NCBI RefSeq assembly: GCF_937936435.1
Contig: NZ_CALDDG010000026.1
Location: 1 to 24,928 of the forward strand
Length of the DNA stretch: 24,928 bases
From: an uncultured Sulfuricurvum sp.
Lineage (GTDB): Bacteria; Campylobacterota; Campylobacteria; Campylobacterales; Sulfurimonadaceae
Reading direction: 5' to 3'
Shown here: one piece after another, positions 7,401-13,383 of the stretch
Numbering within the stretch: position 1 is the first letter of the stretch
Layout of the letters: each line of letters opens with the position of its first letter
Program-made: the position numbers and the translations under genes
The notes under the pieces: model-generated
The model's input: only the letters and a program-made list of their open reading frames with translations
Told to the model about the DNA's origin: nothing
Databases searched by the model: none

Positions 7401-8388
7401 TTTGATCATCCGGTCCCATAGCGGCAATGATCTGAATATCGCTCACTCCTGCTGTTTCGGATTGGGAAAGATAAAACGGTACATCCATCAAAGAGACGCC
7501 CTGCTTGTCTTTTTGCCATGTCGTTTCTGAACCTTTTCGATAGGTGAGCGCGCCAATGACAGGAATACCGAGAGATTCGAACTCCTCTTTTTTATCCAAT
7601 CCCGAGTAGGTAATCTGTGTCGTTATCAATACGTTCGGAATCGTTTTCTGATCGTTACGTAGAAGCTTCATCGTGGCCGTTTTATCCACAGGTGATGAAT
7701 AAAACGGCCATGCAATAGCGCCGCTTTCTTCTATTTTTCGGATCATCGAATCGATTAATACCGTTTGCTGAGCCGTAATCGCCTGTTTATGAAAGGCCAC
7801 GGCGATGATCGGTTTGTTCATTCCGCTTTCGATACCGCGTGCCTTCATGTACTCTGTCGGCGTCGAATATACCAGCTGTTTATCCGGATAATAGATAGCG
7901 GCTTCCGGAAAATGGATGGCTGATGGGAGGTTTTCGATCGATTTCCCCTCTTTTAACAAAGCGACGGCTTTAAAAAACATTTTTATATTTTCACTGCCGC
8001 CGTTGAGATAATAGCCGTATAATTGTTTAGCTTGTATATCTGGTAATCCGACAGCGCTGTAGTTTTTCGGATTACTCCACAAATGGGGAATTTTACGTGT
8101 TTGCAGTGATGCTATCGATTTAGGTATTCTCATGCGAATGTACTCGTCCATGTCACTGCGGACGGTATCGAAAACAACCATGTCCGCTTTACCGAGGACG
8201 ACAGCAGGATCGTCTTTGGCTATTGTTTCTGCAAACTGATATCGCAGTGTAATGCCTGAAGTTTTTGCAGCCGAATCCATAGCGATGAATTTGCCAGGGA
8301 GTACCGGAGATGCGGCGATGATGAGCAGTTCATATCCCCACACCGTACTCGCCCATAAAAGGACGAAGAGAGTTATCAGTTTTTTCAT
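4450..8388 (-). CDS. Secreted, membrane-anchored CobN-like chelatase (HmuS-like)
   Basis: A 1312-residue CobN/BchH-family protein. Family hallmarks are YNYPPGEKNLSASFMNVPHS at residues ~365-384 and HYGTHGNQEWLPGK at 541-554, with ADVNESDNPIYANAQ and SNLRGNGGGK further on. Unlike cobaltochelatase CobN it has a Sec signal peptide (MKKLITLFVLLWASTVWG) and ends in a Lys/Pro-rich linker and one C-terminal helix (~1288-1309). The body should therefore sit in the periplasm, tethered to the inner membrane, out of reach of CobS/CobT ATPases and ATP. No cobalamin genes are nearby; instead it sits between a TonB-dependent receptor (4-base gap) and ExbB/DUF2149 genes. CobN-like HmuS of Bacteroidota, in similar loci, has been described as removing iron from haem. 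I infer metal removal from an imported tetrapyrrole; the substrate (haem or a cobalt or other complex) is not proven. Confidence 0.88.
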   Translation of the reverse strand: MKKLITLFVLLWASTVWGYELLIIAASPVLPGKFIAMDSAAKTSGITLRYQFAETIAKDDPAVVLGKADMVVFDTVRSDMDEYIRMRIPKSIASLQTRKIPHLWSNPKNYSAVGLPDIQAKQLYGYYLNGGSENIKMFFKAVALLKEGKSIENLPSAIHFPEAAIYYPDKQLVYSTPTEYMKARGIESGMNKPIIAVAFHKQAITAQQTVLIDSMIRKIEESGAIAWPFYSSPVDKTATMKLLRNDQKTIPNVLITTQITYSGLDKKEEFESLGIPVIGALTYRKGSETTWQKDKQGVSLMDVPFYLSQSETAGVSDIQIIAAMGPDDQIVPIKAQMDAIVSKACNLAKLQTKPNAEKKVTVFFYNYPPGEKNLSASFMNVPHSLIETLRQLKNSGYTTNVMEEGVLISKLQRLLEPFYRENRLDQLLIDDLGERLSVDTYKAWLASLPESVQDDMKKAHGDPKDSSMVIKRGGKYYFVIPRLKIGNIILLPQATRSDYTSNDLEAKEKALYHNTTAAPSHAYLAMYLWARTQAGSDALVHYGTHGNQEWLPGKERGLSVFDYGMLAVGDVPVVYPYIVDNIGESLQAKRRGRATIITHQTPPFTPAGLHQSLVKIHEDLHAWIAQDDGAVKEKIRLSIIDQIKKEHIPENMGITYSDIQKNFPAFIDQLHAHLHELAKEAQPLGLHTFGISDEERLRIGNILMMLGNQAWEGVAADQAEADEVFVGHYKNLQSSEPYQWVKRYVVDGESIDELNPKLRDVLIKARDYYLKLDASNESAAFLSALNGSYIPTTYGGDPIKNPDTLPTGRNMYGFDPSRIPTKAAWEAGKDAMNQLIAEHKKLHGSAPKKLTFTLWSVETMRHQGILEAEALYAMGAEPIWDEGGRVRDVRLIPREQLGRERIDIVLSATGLYRDHFPNAMKQLSRAAQLCADVNESDNPIYANAQRIKRSLIEKGLSAEAAYNASVTRIFSSESGRYGTGLDDATLATDTWKNEKDGNAKLAGLYLSKMQFAYGPDEKEWGEKGNGINLYAEHLRGTEGAVLSRTSNLYGMLTTDDPFQYLGGISVALKYLDGKAPELYISNLRGNGGGKIEGAAQFMSRELSTRNLHPGYIEGQMKEGYAGTLQVLDGINNFWGWTAVAKEIVRDDQWKEFADVYVKDKYKLGLNKWFEKHNPHAQAQMIERMLEAHRKGYWKSDAATIEDLKKRYRELAFKYDVRTDNKEVEKFIKTPSTGYGLTALQSSKAAQKKYQQKQEKKESKKETAKPQKPKPTVVKGMKLEKVTPAKPANNSTYTTAGAGAVGLSILIGIVSGL

Positions 8389-8392
8389 GGGA

Positions 8393-10612
8393 TTAGAACT
8401 GTACTTTCATACTGAGTGAAAAATTGCGGCCGGGCTGCGAATAGACATCCAGACTACTGGAAGTTTTCGAGATATCTCGAATGTCGGCCCAATTAAAATA
8501 TTTCGAATCAAACAGATTGTAGATACCTGCAGTGAACGATACGTTTTTGTTCAAAACATAGCTTCCCATGATATCTACTACGTCGAATTGACCGCTGGAA
8601 GCGAGTGTAGAATCGCTGTTATTACGTTGATCTACATGCGTGTATTGCAATTGGCTGCCCAACACACCATTATTGTATCCGATTCCGCTGATCCATTTGG
8701 CCGGTTCGATCGTAGAAAGGTCTTCTTTGACTCCGTCTTCTCTGCTTTTGCCCCATGTTTTGGCAAATGCGGACGACAACGACCATTCATCCGTTACGTT
8801 CCATTTTCCCCGTATTTCGTATCCATGTATTTTGACGTCGCTGAGATTTACCGACTGATAAACGGTCGGATCGGCTGCAGTGCCGCTACCACCGACTTTT
8901 TGATTCGAAGCGATGAAATTTTCGTATTCGGAATAGAAGGCGGCGACGTTATAGCTGAAACGTCGATTATCTCCCCGTAATCCGATTTCATACGAATCGC
9001 TGGTCTCAGGCTGTAAATCTGGATTTCCGATCGAGGTATAGTATGAATTGAGATTAGTCGTACCTCCGTTGACGTTCCACGGCGTGGGCGCTCTAAAACC
9101 GTGTGCATACTGCGCATATCCGTTTAATAAAGGATCTTGTTTCCAGATAATTCCGAATTTCGGTGAGAGCTCGCTATCGGAGAGTTTCGTTGGCGAAACC
9201 GTGTTGTTGACCCGATACAAATCATCGGCATGCGGTGTCAAGCGAAATCCGTCGAAACGCAATCCCGGAATAAGGGTGAGTTTTCCGTAGCTGATTTCGT
9301 CTTGTACAAAGACTCCGTAGAGATCGTAGTCGGTATCGGGAAAGTTTTTCTTTGGATTAAAAGCGCTCGACCCTGAGGTTACGACTGTTCCGTTGAGCAA
9401 ATTTGCCCCATCATTCATTACACTGACCTCCGCCATTGACACATCGGCTCCGTAAATAAGACGGTTCTCGATTGTTTGGCCGAAATTACTTTCAAATAGT
9501 AGCGAGCCCCCTGTCGTCTCTTCGCTGTAGCTGTTGTCGCGCCAGCGAAAATTCCATCCGGTCGTATTGGTACGTGTTTCCTCACCGTATTGGCTGTTTT
9601 CGGTGTCCTGATGATAGAGGGAAGCACGCATTTTTTGGATATAGGGATTTCTGCCGTCGTTGTATTCGTAATCAACTTTTGCCATCGTCCGCTTGATTCT
9701 TGTATCGGTCGTCGAATCGGTCGTCGTTGCATAGATCGGATCGCCTAAAAGCGAAAGAAGATCAGTATCAATGGTGCGATCCATATGTTCACCCGTCACT
9801 TTAAACGAGTGATGCGAATCGGCTTTATAAATCACTTTACCTAAGAGATAATCGGAGTCGTTATCCGAGGGATTGTTTTCGGTGCGTGTATAGTTCGGTG
9901 CATCATTATCCCCTTGAGTGTCCGTTTCATGACCCCGTTTGAAGCTTCCCAAAACCATCCCTTCAAACGATCCTGATTTGGCGGCGAATGAAGGAGTTAG
10001 AGAATAGCTCTCATCCGCAGAGCTATATCCGAATTTGACCGCCGTTTGATACTCTTTGCCCAATGTCAGTAAATCTTTCGGATCTTTCGTCATAAAACTG
10101 ACCGCTCCGGCCAAACCGCCACTACCGTACATTGTCGATGAAGCCCCTTTGAGTACCTCGACACTTTTATAGGCATCCATATCGATGTAATCGCCCCGTC
10201 CCGAGAAAAACGGCCCGCTGCCATAGCTCATCGGCAACGCTACTCCATCCGTCTGCAAAAGTACCTGATTTCCTTCCAAACCGCGGATATTGATCCCTTC
10301 GTTCCCGCCGCGTCCGGTATTGTAATACGCCGTAGAACCACGATTCGGTTGAAATCGGACCGAGATGTCCGGCTCGTATCGCATCAAATCTTTGATGTCA
10401 TTAGCTCCTTGCATCTCGATTTGATCGGTATCGATTACGACGACGTTAGATGCCGTGTCGTTGATTTCTTGTTCAATACGGCTTGCCGATACCGTCATTT
10501 TCCCGAGTTGCGTCATATTTTGATCATTTATGAGTGTATCGTCAGCCGAAAGACCAATAGAATTTAATGCCATGATTGCCGCAAAACTATAATGTAATTT
10601 AGATAATTTCAT
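8393..10612 (-). CDS. TonB-dependent outer-membrane receptor, probable haem receptor
   Basis: A 739-residue receptor. It has a signal peptide (residues 1-23), a TonB-box-like KMTVSAS (39-45), a plug domain (~50-176) with INIRGLEGNQVLLQTDGV and VEVLKGASSTMYGSGGLAGAV, then a 22-strand-type barrel ending in aromatic Phe (SMKVQF). The motifs FRAP (506-509) and NPDL (530-533) are those of haem and haemoglobin receptors. However, the His that many haem receptors have between these two motifs is absent; a His lies just before FRAP (AHGFRAP). The ATG is preceded by AAGGA. It is 143 bases after tonB and 4 bases before the CobN-like gene. Its leader holds two copies of the TAGCCAGC motif. Haem is the best guess from the neighbourhood; another metallo-tetrapyrrole is possible. 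Confidence 0.9.
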   Translation of the reverse strand: MKLSKLHYSFAAIMALNSIGLSADDTLINDQNMTQLGKMTVSASRIEQEINDTASNVVVIDTDQIEMQGANDIKDLMRYEPDISVRFQPNRGSTAYYNTGRGGNEGINIRGLEGNQVLLQTDGVALPMSYGSGPFFSGRGDYIDMDAYKSVEVLKGASSTMYGSGGLAGAVSFMTKDPKDLLTLGKEYQTAVKFGYSSADESYSLTPSFAAKSGSFEGMVLGSFKRGHETDTQGDNDAPNYTRTENNPSDNDSDYLLGKVIYKADSHHSFKVTGEHMDRTIDTDLLSLLGDPIYATTTDSTTDTRIKRTMAKVDYEYNDGRNPYIQKMRASLYHQDTENSQYGEETRTNTTGWNFRWRDNSYSEETTGGSLLFESNFGQTIENRLIYGADVSMAEVSVMNDGANLLNGTVVTSGSSAFNPKKNFPDTDYDLYGVFVQDEISYGKLTLIPGLRFDGFRLTPHADDLYRVNNTVSPTKLSDSELSPKFGIIWKQDPLLNGYAQYAHGFRAPTPWNVNGGTTNLNSYYTSIGNPDLQPETSDSYEIGLRGDNRRFSYNVAAFYSEYENFIASNQKVGGSGTAADPTVYQSVNLSDVKIHGYEIRGKWNVTDEWSLSSAFAKTWGKSREDGVKEDLSTIEPAKWISGIGYNNGVLGSQLQYTHVDQRNNSDSTLASSGQFDVVDIMGSYVLNKNVSFTAGIYNLFDSKYFNWADIRDISKTSSSLDVYSQPGRNFSLSMKVQF

Positions 10613-10641
10613 ATTTCTATTCCTTATTTATGTAAATAATC

Positions 10642-10686
10642 TTGGCTGGCTAATCGTTAAGGAGAATAGAAACGTTCGCTGGCTAA
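10642..10686 (-). promoter_or_regulatory. Paired TAGCCAGC leader motif before the receptor gene
   Basis: On the coding strand TTAGCCAGCGAA (10675-10686) and TTAGCCAGCCAA (10642-10653) occur 33 bases apart, the nearer one 29 bases before the receptor ATG. The same motif occurs in the tonB and ferritin leaders. A regulatory or RNA-binding site is inferred from recurrence only. Confidence 0.5.
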
Positions 10687-10755
10687 GAAGAAAGTCTCTT
10701 CTCACTGTAAATCTAATAGGCTACAAATGCCATATTAATCTCTCATGTCAATCTC

Positions 10756-11511
10756 CTATGAATTCAATTTAAATACGACGGGAACACTAACCCATGATTC
10801 GACCGATTTGTCTCCCTGTTTTGCCGCAACGAAACGCCATCGTTTTACAGCTTCCAATGCACAAGCATCCAATCGTTCAAATGTCGAACTTTTCAGTATG
10901 GAAACCGATTCGGCTGATCCATCCGCTAGAACACGGACTTTTAGAAGAACGATCCCTTCTTCCCCCAGCCGCTTTGAAACTTTAGGATAATGCGGTCTAG
11001 GATTATTCAGATAGGCGGCATCGTATATCGGTGCGGTAGCCTGAGTTTCATTAGCATGCGTTTTATACATATCCTGAATTATATTTTCTGCCGGGATTAA
11101 ATCCGTGTGTGATTGAGATGGTATAAGATTTTCAGACTCTGATGATATAACAGGAACAGGATGGGCTTGATTTTGGGGAACGGCTAAAACAGTAGACTCT
11201 GCTAGTTTAACTGTCGATTTTGAAAATGAAGATTGAATTTCTTCTACAGCTGAAAATCTATTTTGTTCAGTACGTTCAACTCTATTTTGAAGATTCTCAT
11301 TTTTAACAGCGACAGAATCCGTTTGTTTTTTTCGCACTATCGGACATGATTCCGCTGAAATATCTACCAGTCTTACAGAAACACTGGCAAACAGTGGTTT
11401 GGCTGTTGTGACTTCATGTCGGATGTATAGAATACTAATTAGAAGAAATATAATAAGATGAATGGTTAATGACGTTAATATATACCGTCCGTCTCGTAAT
11501 AGCCCAACCAT
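10756..11511 (-). CDS. tonB: TonB energy-transducing protein
   Basis: A 251-residue protein anchored by an N-terminal helix (LTSLTIHLIIFLLISILYI, residues ~17-35). A long variable periplasmic segment rich in Ser, Gln and charged residues follows, rather than the usual Pro-Lys repeats. The TonB C-terminal domain covers ~170-251 (PHYPKVSKRLGEEGIVLLKV, then LDACALEAVKRWRF and VPVVFKL). TonB transmits inner-membrane proton-motive force to outer-membrane receptors. I chose the ATG at 11511, with AGAGGA just before it, over an upstream ATG at 11547 that lacks a ribosome site and would lie inside the leader motif. It is the first gene of the tetrapyrrole-uptake operon, behind a Fur-box promoter. Classical exbB/exbD partners are not adjacent; the only candidates here are the ExbB-like and DUF2149 proteins. 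Confidence 0.9.
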   Translation of the reverse strand: MVGLLRDGRYILTSLTIHLIIFLLISILYIRHEVTTAKPLFASVSVRLVDISAESCPIVRKKQTDSVAVKNENLQNRVERTEQNRFSAVEEIQSSFSKSTVKLAESTVLAVPQNQAHPVPVISSESENLIPSQSHTDLIPAENIIQDMYKTHANETQATAPIYDAAYLNNPRPHYPKVSKRLGEEGIVLLKVRVLADGSAESVSILKSSTFERLDACALEAVKRWRFVAAKQGDKSVESWVSVPVVFKLNS

Positions 11512-11529
11512 AGATTCCTCTTTCAGAAT

Positions 11530-11558
11530 TTGGCTGGCTATTGGCATTTGCTAGCTAC
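11530..11558 (-). promoter_or_regulatory. Paired TAGCCAGC leader motif before tonB
   Basis: The coding strand has GTAGCTAGCAAA (11547-11558) and ATAGCCAGCCAA (11530-11541), 17 bases apart. The second is 18 bases before the chosen ATG and just before the ribosome site. The distal copy touches a Fur box. The function is inferred from its recurrence at three iron-related genes. Confidence 0.5.
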
Positions 11559-11576
11559 ATATTGATAATTAATATC
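11558..11576 (-). promoter_or_regulatory. Fur box, proximal (tonB promoter)
   Basis: On the minus strand GATATTAATTATCAATATG matches the Fur consensus at 14 of 19 positions. As at the hemP promoter it lies just downstream of the -10, over the expected transcription start. Confidence 0.62.
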
Positions 11577-11579
11577 GTA

Positions 11580-11608
11580 ATTATACCTATGGTGAGATTA
11601 TTTGTCAA
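11580..11608 (-). promoter_or_regulatory. Sigma-70 promoter of the tonB-receptor-chelatase operon
   Basis: A perfect TTGACA (11603-11608), 17 bases and a perfect TATAAT (11580-11585) on the minus strand. The expected start is near 11573, about 60 bases before the tonB ATG. Fur boxes flank it on both sides. Confidence 0.8.
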
Positions 11609-11625
11609 TAGTGATAAGCATTATT
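11607..11625 (-). promoter_or_regulatory. Fur box, distal (tonB promoter)
   Basis: AATAGTGATAAGCATTATT on the plus strand matches the Fur consensus at 15 of 19 positions, overlaps the -35 edge, and is identical to the distal box of the hemP promoter. Confidence 0.75.
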
Positions 11626-11637
11626 ATTTATTAAATG

Positions 11638-11651
11638 TATGTGTACACATA
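11638..11651. promoter_or_regulatory. 14-bp perfect palindrome upstream of the tonB promoter
   Basis: TATGTGTACACATA is its own reverse complement. It sits 30 bases upstream of the tonB -35 and next to the hairpin following ferritin. It could be an operator for a dimeric regulator, but no owner is recognised and it may be chance. Confidence 0.3.
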
Positions 11652-11652
11652 G

Positions 11653-11670
11653 ATCGGGGAAAACCCCGAT
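11653..11670 (-). terminator. Hairpin after the ferritin gene
   Basis: ATCGGGG, four T and CCCCGAT on the minus strand form a perfect 7-bp GC-rich stem with a 4-base loop, starting nine bases after the ferritin stop codon. Position and stem suit a terminator, but no T-run follows in either direction, so it may instead protect a 3' end. Confidence 0.5.
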
Positions 11671-11678
11671 GGAAATTC

Positions 11679-12176
11679 TTAGACCGATTGGCTCATTTTA
11701 CCGATCTCTTTATCAACGAGAAAAAGACCGCGTCCGTCTACCCCGATAAGATCGATCATATCGAGAATCGAGCGGAAAAGATGCTCTTCTTCATGTTGTT
11801 CGGCCACATACCATTGGAGAAAGTTAAACGTGGAATAATCTTTTTCAGCCAGGCACGCTTCGACCAATGCATTGATTTTAGATGTGATAAATTTTTCGTG
11901 TTCGAACGTTTTTTGAAATACGTCGTTAATGGATGCAAACTCCGATGGCGGTTCGTCAAGCGCGCTAATGCGTGCCATAGCACCTGTTTCGTTTACATAC
12001 GTAAAAAGTTTCCGCATATGGGAATGTTCGTCATCGCTGTGGGTTTCGAGAAATCGTGCCGATCCGCTTAGTTTTTGATGTCCGCACCATGAACTCATAG
12101 CGAGGTAAAGATTAGCAGAATAGTCTTCCAGTGCGATTTGTTCGTTGAGAAGTTTGAGAATATTAGGCTTAAGCAT
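11679..12176 (-). CDS. ftn: Non-haem ferritin
   Basis: A 165-residue iron-storage protein of usual ferritin length and fold. Ferroxidase ligands are visible: Glu17 in LNEQIALEDYSANLY, then Glu and His in ETHSDDEHSHM (residues ~44-54), Glu in FEHEKFITSKI (~93), and the QWYVAEQHEEE segment near residue 122. It has no haem-binding Met like bacterioferritin's and no signal peptide, so 24-subunit cytoplasmic cages are expected. The ATG at 12176 has AGGAG seven bases before it. It has its own promoter, without a visible Fur box, and lies just upstream of the tonB operon, on the same strand but separated by a hairpin. Its leader carries two copies of the TAGCCAGC motif shared with tonB and the receptor, linking storage and uptake. 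Confidence 0.95.
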   Translation of the reverse strand: MLKPNILKLLNEQIALEDYSANLYLAMSSWCGHQKLSGSARFLETHSDDEHSHMRKLFTYVNETGAMARISALDEPPSEFASINDVFQKTFEHEKFITSKINALVEACLAEKDYSTFNFLQWYVAEQHEEEHLFRSILDMIDLIGVDGRGLFLVDKEIGKMSQSV

Positions 12177-12198
12177 AAGACAGCTCCTAGAATTGGAA

Positions 12199-12230
12199 TA
12201 TGCTGGCTAATTGCTATTGCGTTGGCTTGC
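12199..12230 (-). promoter_or_regulatory. Paired TAGCCAGC leader motif before ferritin
   Basis: The coding strand has TTAGCCAGCATA (12199-12210), 22 bases before the ATG, and a weaker GCAAGCCAACGC (12219-12230). Together they occupy most of the short leader between the expected transcription start and the ribosome site. Confidence 0.45.
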
Positions 12231-12238
12231 GTAGAGTT

Positions 12239-12267
12239 AGTATAACATAAAATCGTTCTTATGTCGT
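12239..12267 (-). promoter_or_regulatory. Ferritin promoter
   Basis: TATACT (12239-12244), with TG one base upstream as in extended -10 promoters, and ACGACA (12262-12267) 17 bases further up, overlapping the stop codon of the preceding permease gene. The expected start is near 12232. Confidence 0.55.
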
Positions 12268-13383
12268 AACCGATAAACTCCGTCGAAACATGAGTAATGC
12301 CATAAAAAAGAAACTAAACCCGATGGCAACAATAGCGAGCATATCGGGCCAAACCACGTCAAAACCGGCACCTCGGTAGAGTATCGCCTGTGCCATGCTG
12401 ACAAAATGGCTGGTCGGCGTAAACAGCATGATGTTTTGGAGCAGATGCGGCATGCTTTCAAACGGAGTAATTCCGCCGGAGAGAATTTGCAGCGGCAAAA
12501 TCGTCAATATAAAAATAAGCCCCAGTTGAGGCATCGTCCGTGCGATCGTCCCCATAAATATCCCCATCGATGTCGTTGCGAGTAATACGAGCAGCGCACC
12601 GAATAAGAAAAGGAGTTCGGAACCTGCAATAGGGACCTGCAGCACCCCTTCCACAACAAACATCAAAGAGAAAGCGGCAGAAACAAGAACGACTAGTCCC
12701 ATGGACCAGACTTTAGCGAGGATGATTTCAGCTGCATTTAGAGGCATCACCATCAGATGTTCCAGCGTGCCGTGTTCACGTTCGCGTATTAATGCCGCTC
12801 CGGTGAGGACGATGGAAAGCAGCGATATCATGCTAATGATCTGCATCACACCGCCAAACCAACTGCTTGTAAGGTTCGGATTGTATTTAATTCGGGTAAC
12901 GATACCGATAGGTAGCGGATGTTTGTTTTTCGATCCACCGAAATAACGGCTGATCTCCTGATTGATGATTTGCTGAATGTACCCTGCCCCTATTCCTGCC
13001 TGTGTCATGCGCGTCGCATCGATGTTCACCTGAATCTCCGGTTTTTTCCCCGAACGAAGTTTTTTTTCAAAATTGTTAGGAATCACGATCACAAACGTAT
13101 AGAGTCCCGCATCGAGCTTAGCATCGATTTGACTGAGCGGCAAGAGATTCGGCTCGGCAAATCTGGGAGGATAGAAAGCATCGATGACCCGCTGCGACAA
13201 TGCAGAACGGTCTTCATCGACAAATCCGATCGGAGCATTATGCAATTCTGTCGATGCCGACGTCGCTCCGATATAAATTGCGAAACTAAACGCATACGCG
13301 ATCATAATCATCATCACTTTATCATGCCAAAGGCTGCGCAGTTCTTTGACGCCCAAACGGAAAATATTAAGCAGATGTTTCAT
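12259..13383 (-). CDS. ABC-2 type permease, YhhJ-like
   Basis: A 374-residue inner-membrane permease, the same length as E. coli YhhJ. One helix near the N-terminus (residues ~22-44) is followed by a periplasmic domain of about 130 residues. Five helices then run from about 175 to the end, with the ABC-2 element ALIREREHGTLEHLMVMPL between the second and third. The ATG overlaps the stop of the RbbA-like gene (TAATG). It has no ATPase of its own, so it must pair with the RbbA-like protein to form an exporter with two unequal membrane halves. It is the last gene of the TetR-TolC-HlyD-RbbA-YhhJ operon. The exported substrate is unknown; related systems are linked to drug and hydrophobic-compound efflux. 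Confidence 0.9.
   Translation of the reverse strand: MKHLLNIFRLGVKELRSLWHDKVMMIMIAYAFSFAIYIGATSASTELHNAPIGFVDEDRSALSQRVIDAFYPPRFAEPNLLPLSQIDAKLDAGLYTFVIVIPNNFEKKLRSGKKPEIQVNIDATRMTQAGIGAGYIQQIINQEISRYFGGSKNKHPLPIGIVTRIKYNPNLTSSWFGGVMQIISMISLLSIVLTGAALIREREHGTLEHLMVMPLNAAEIILAKVWSMGLVVLVSAAFSLMFVVEGVLQVPIAGSELLFLFGALLVLLATTSMGIFMGTIARTMPQLGLIFILTILPLQILSGGITPFESMPHLLQNIMLFTPTSHFVSMAQAILYRGAGFDVVWPDMLAIVAIGFSFFFMALLMFRRSLSVTT

Noticed and set aside
4450..8388. Cobalamin-pathway cobaltochelatase CobN as the function
   Set aside because: Signal peptide, C-terminal anchor, absence of cobS/cobT and the receptor/ExbB neighbourhood argue against a cytoplasmic cobalt-insertion role.
10689..10706. Small hairpin AGAAGA-GACTT-TCTTCT (minus strand) between tonB and the receptor
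   Set aside because: A six-base AT-rich stem without a T-run is too weak to call a terminator or riboswitch.
10729..10751. AGGAG plus a three-codon ATG-AGA-GAT-stop and TTGACA just after tonB
   Set aside because: The mini-frame is too short to support as a gene, and no acceptable -10 lies 16-18 bases after the TTGACA, so neither a peptide nor a promoter is called.
11541..12071. Plus-strand open frame of 176 residues opposite ferritin
   Set aside because: Ferritin with ferroxidase ligands occupies the other strand, and the plus frame would start inside the tonB control region.
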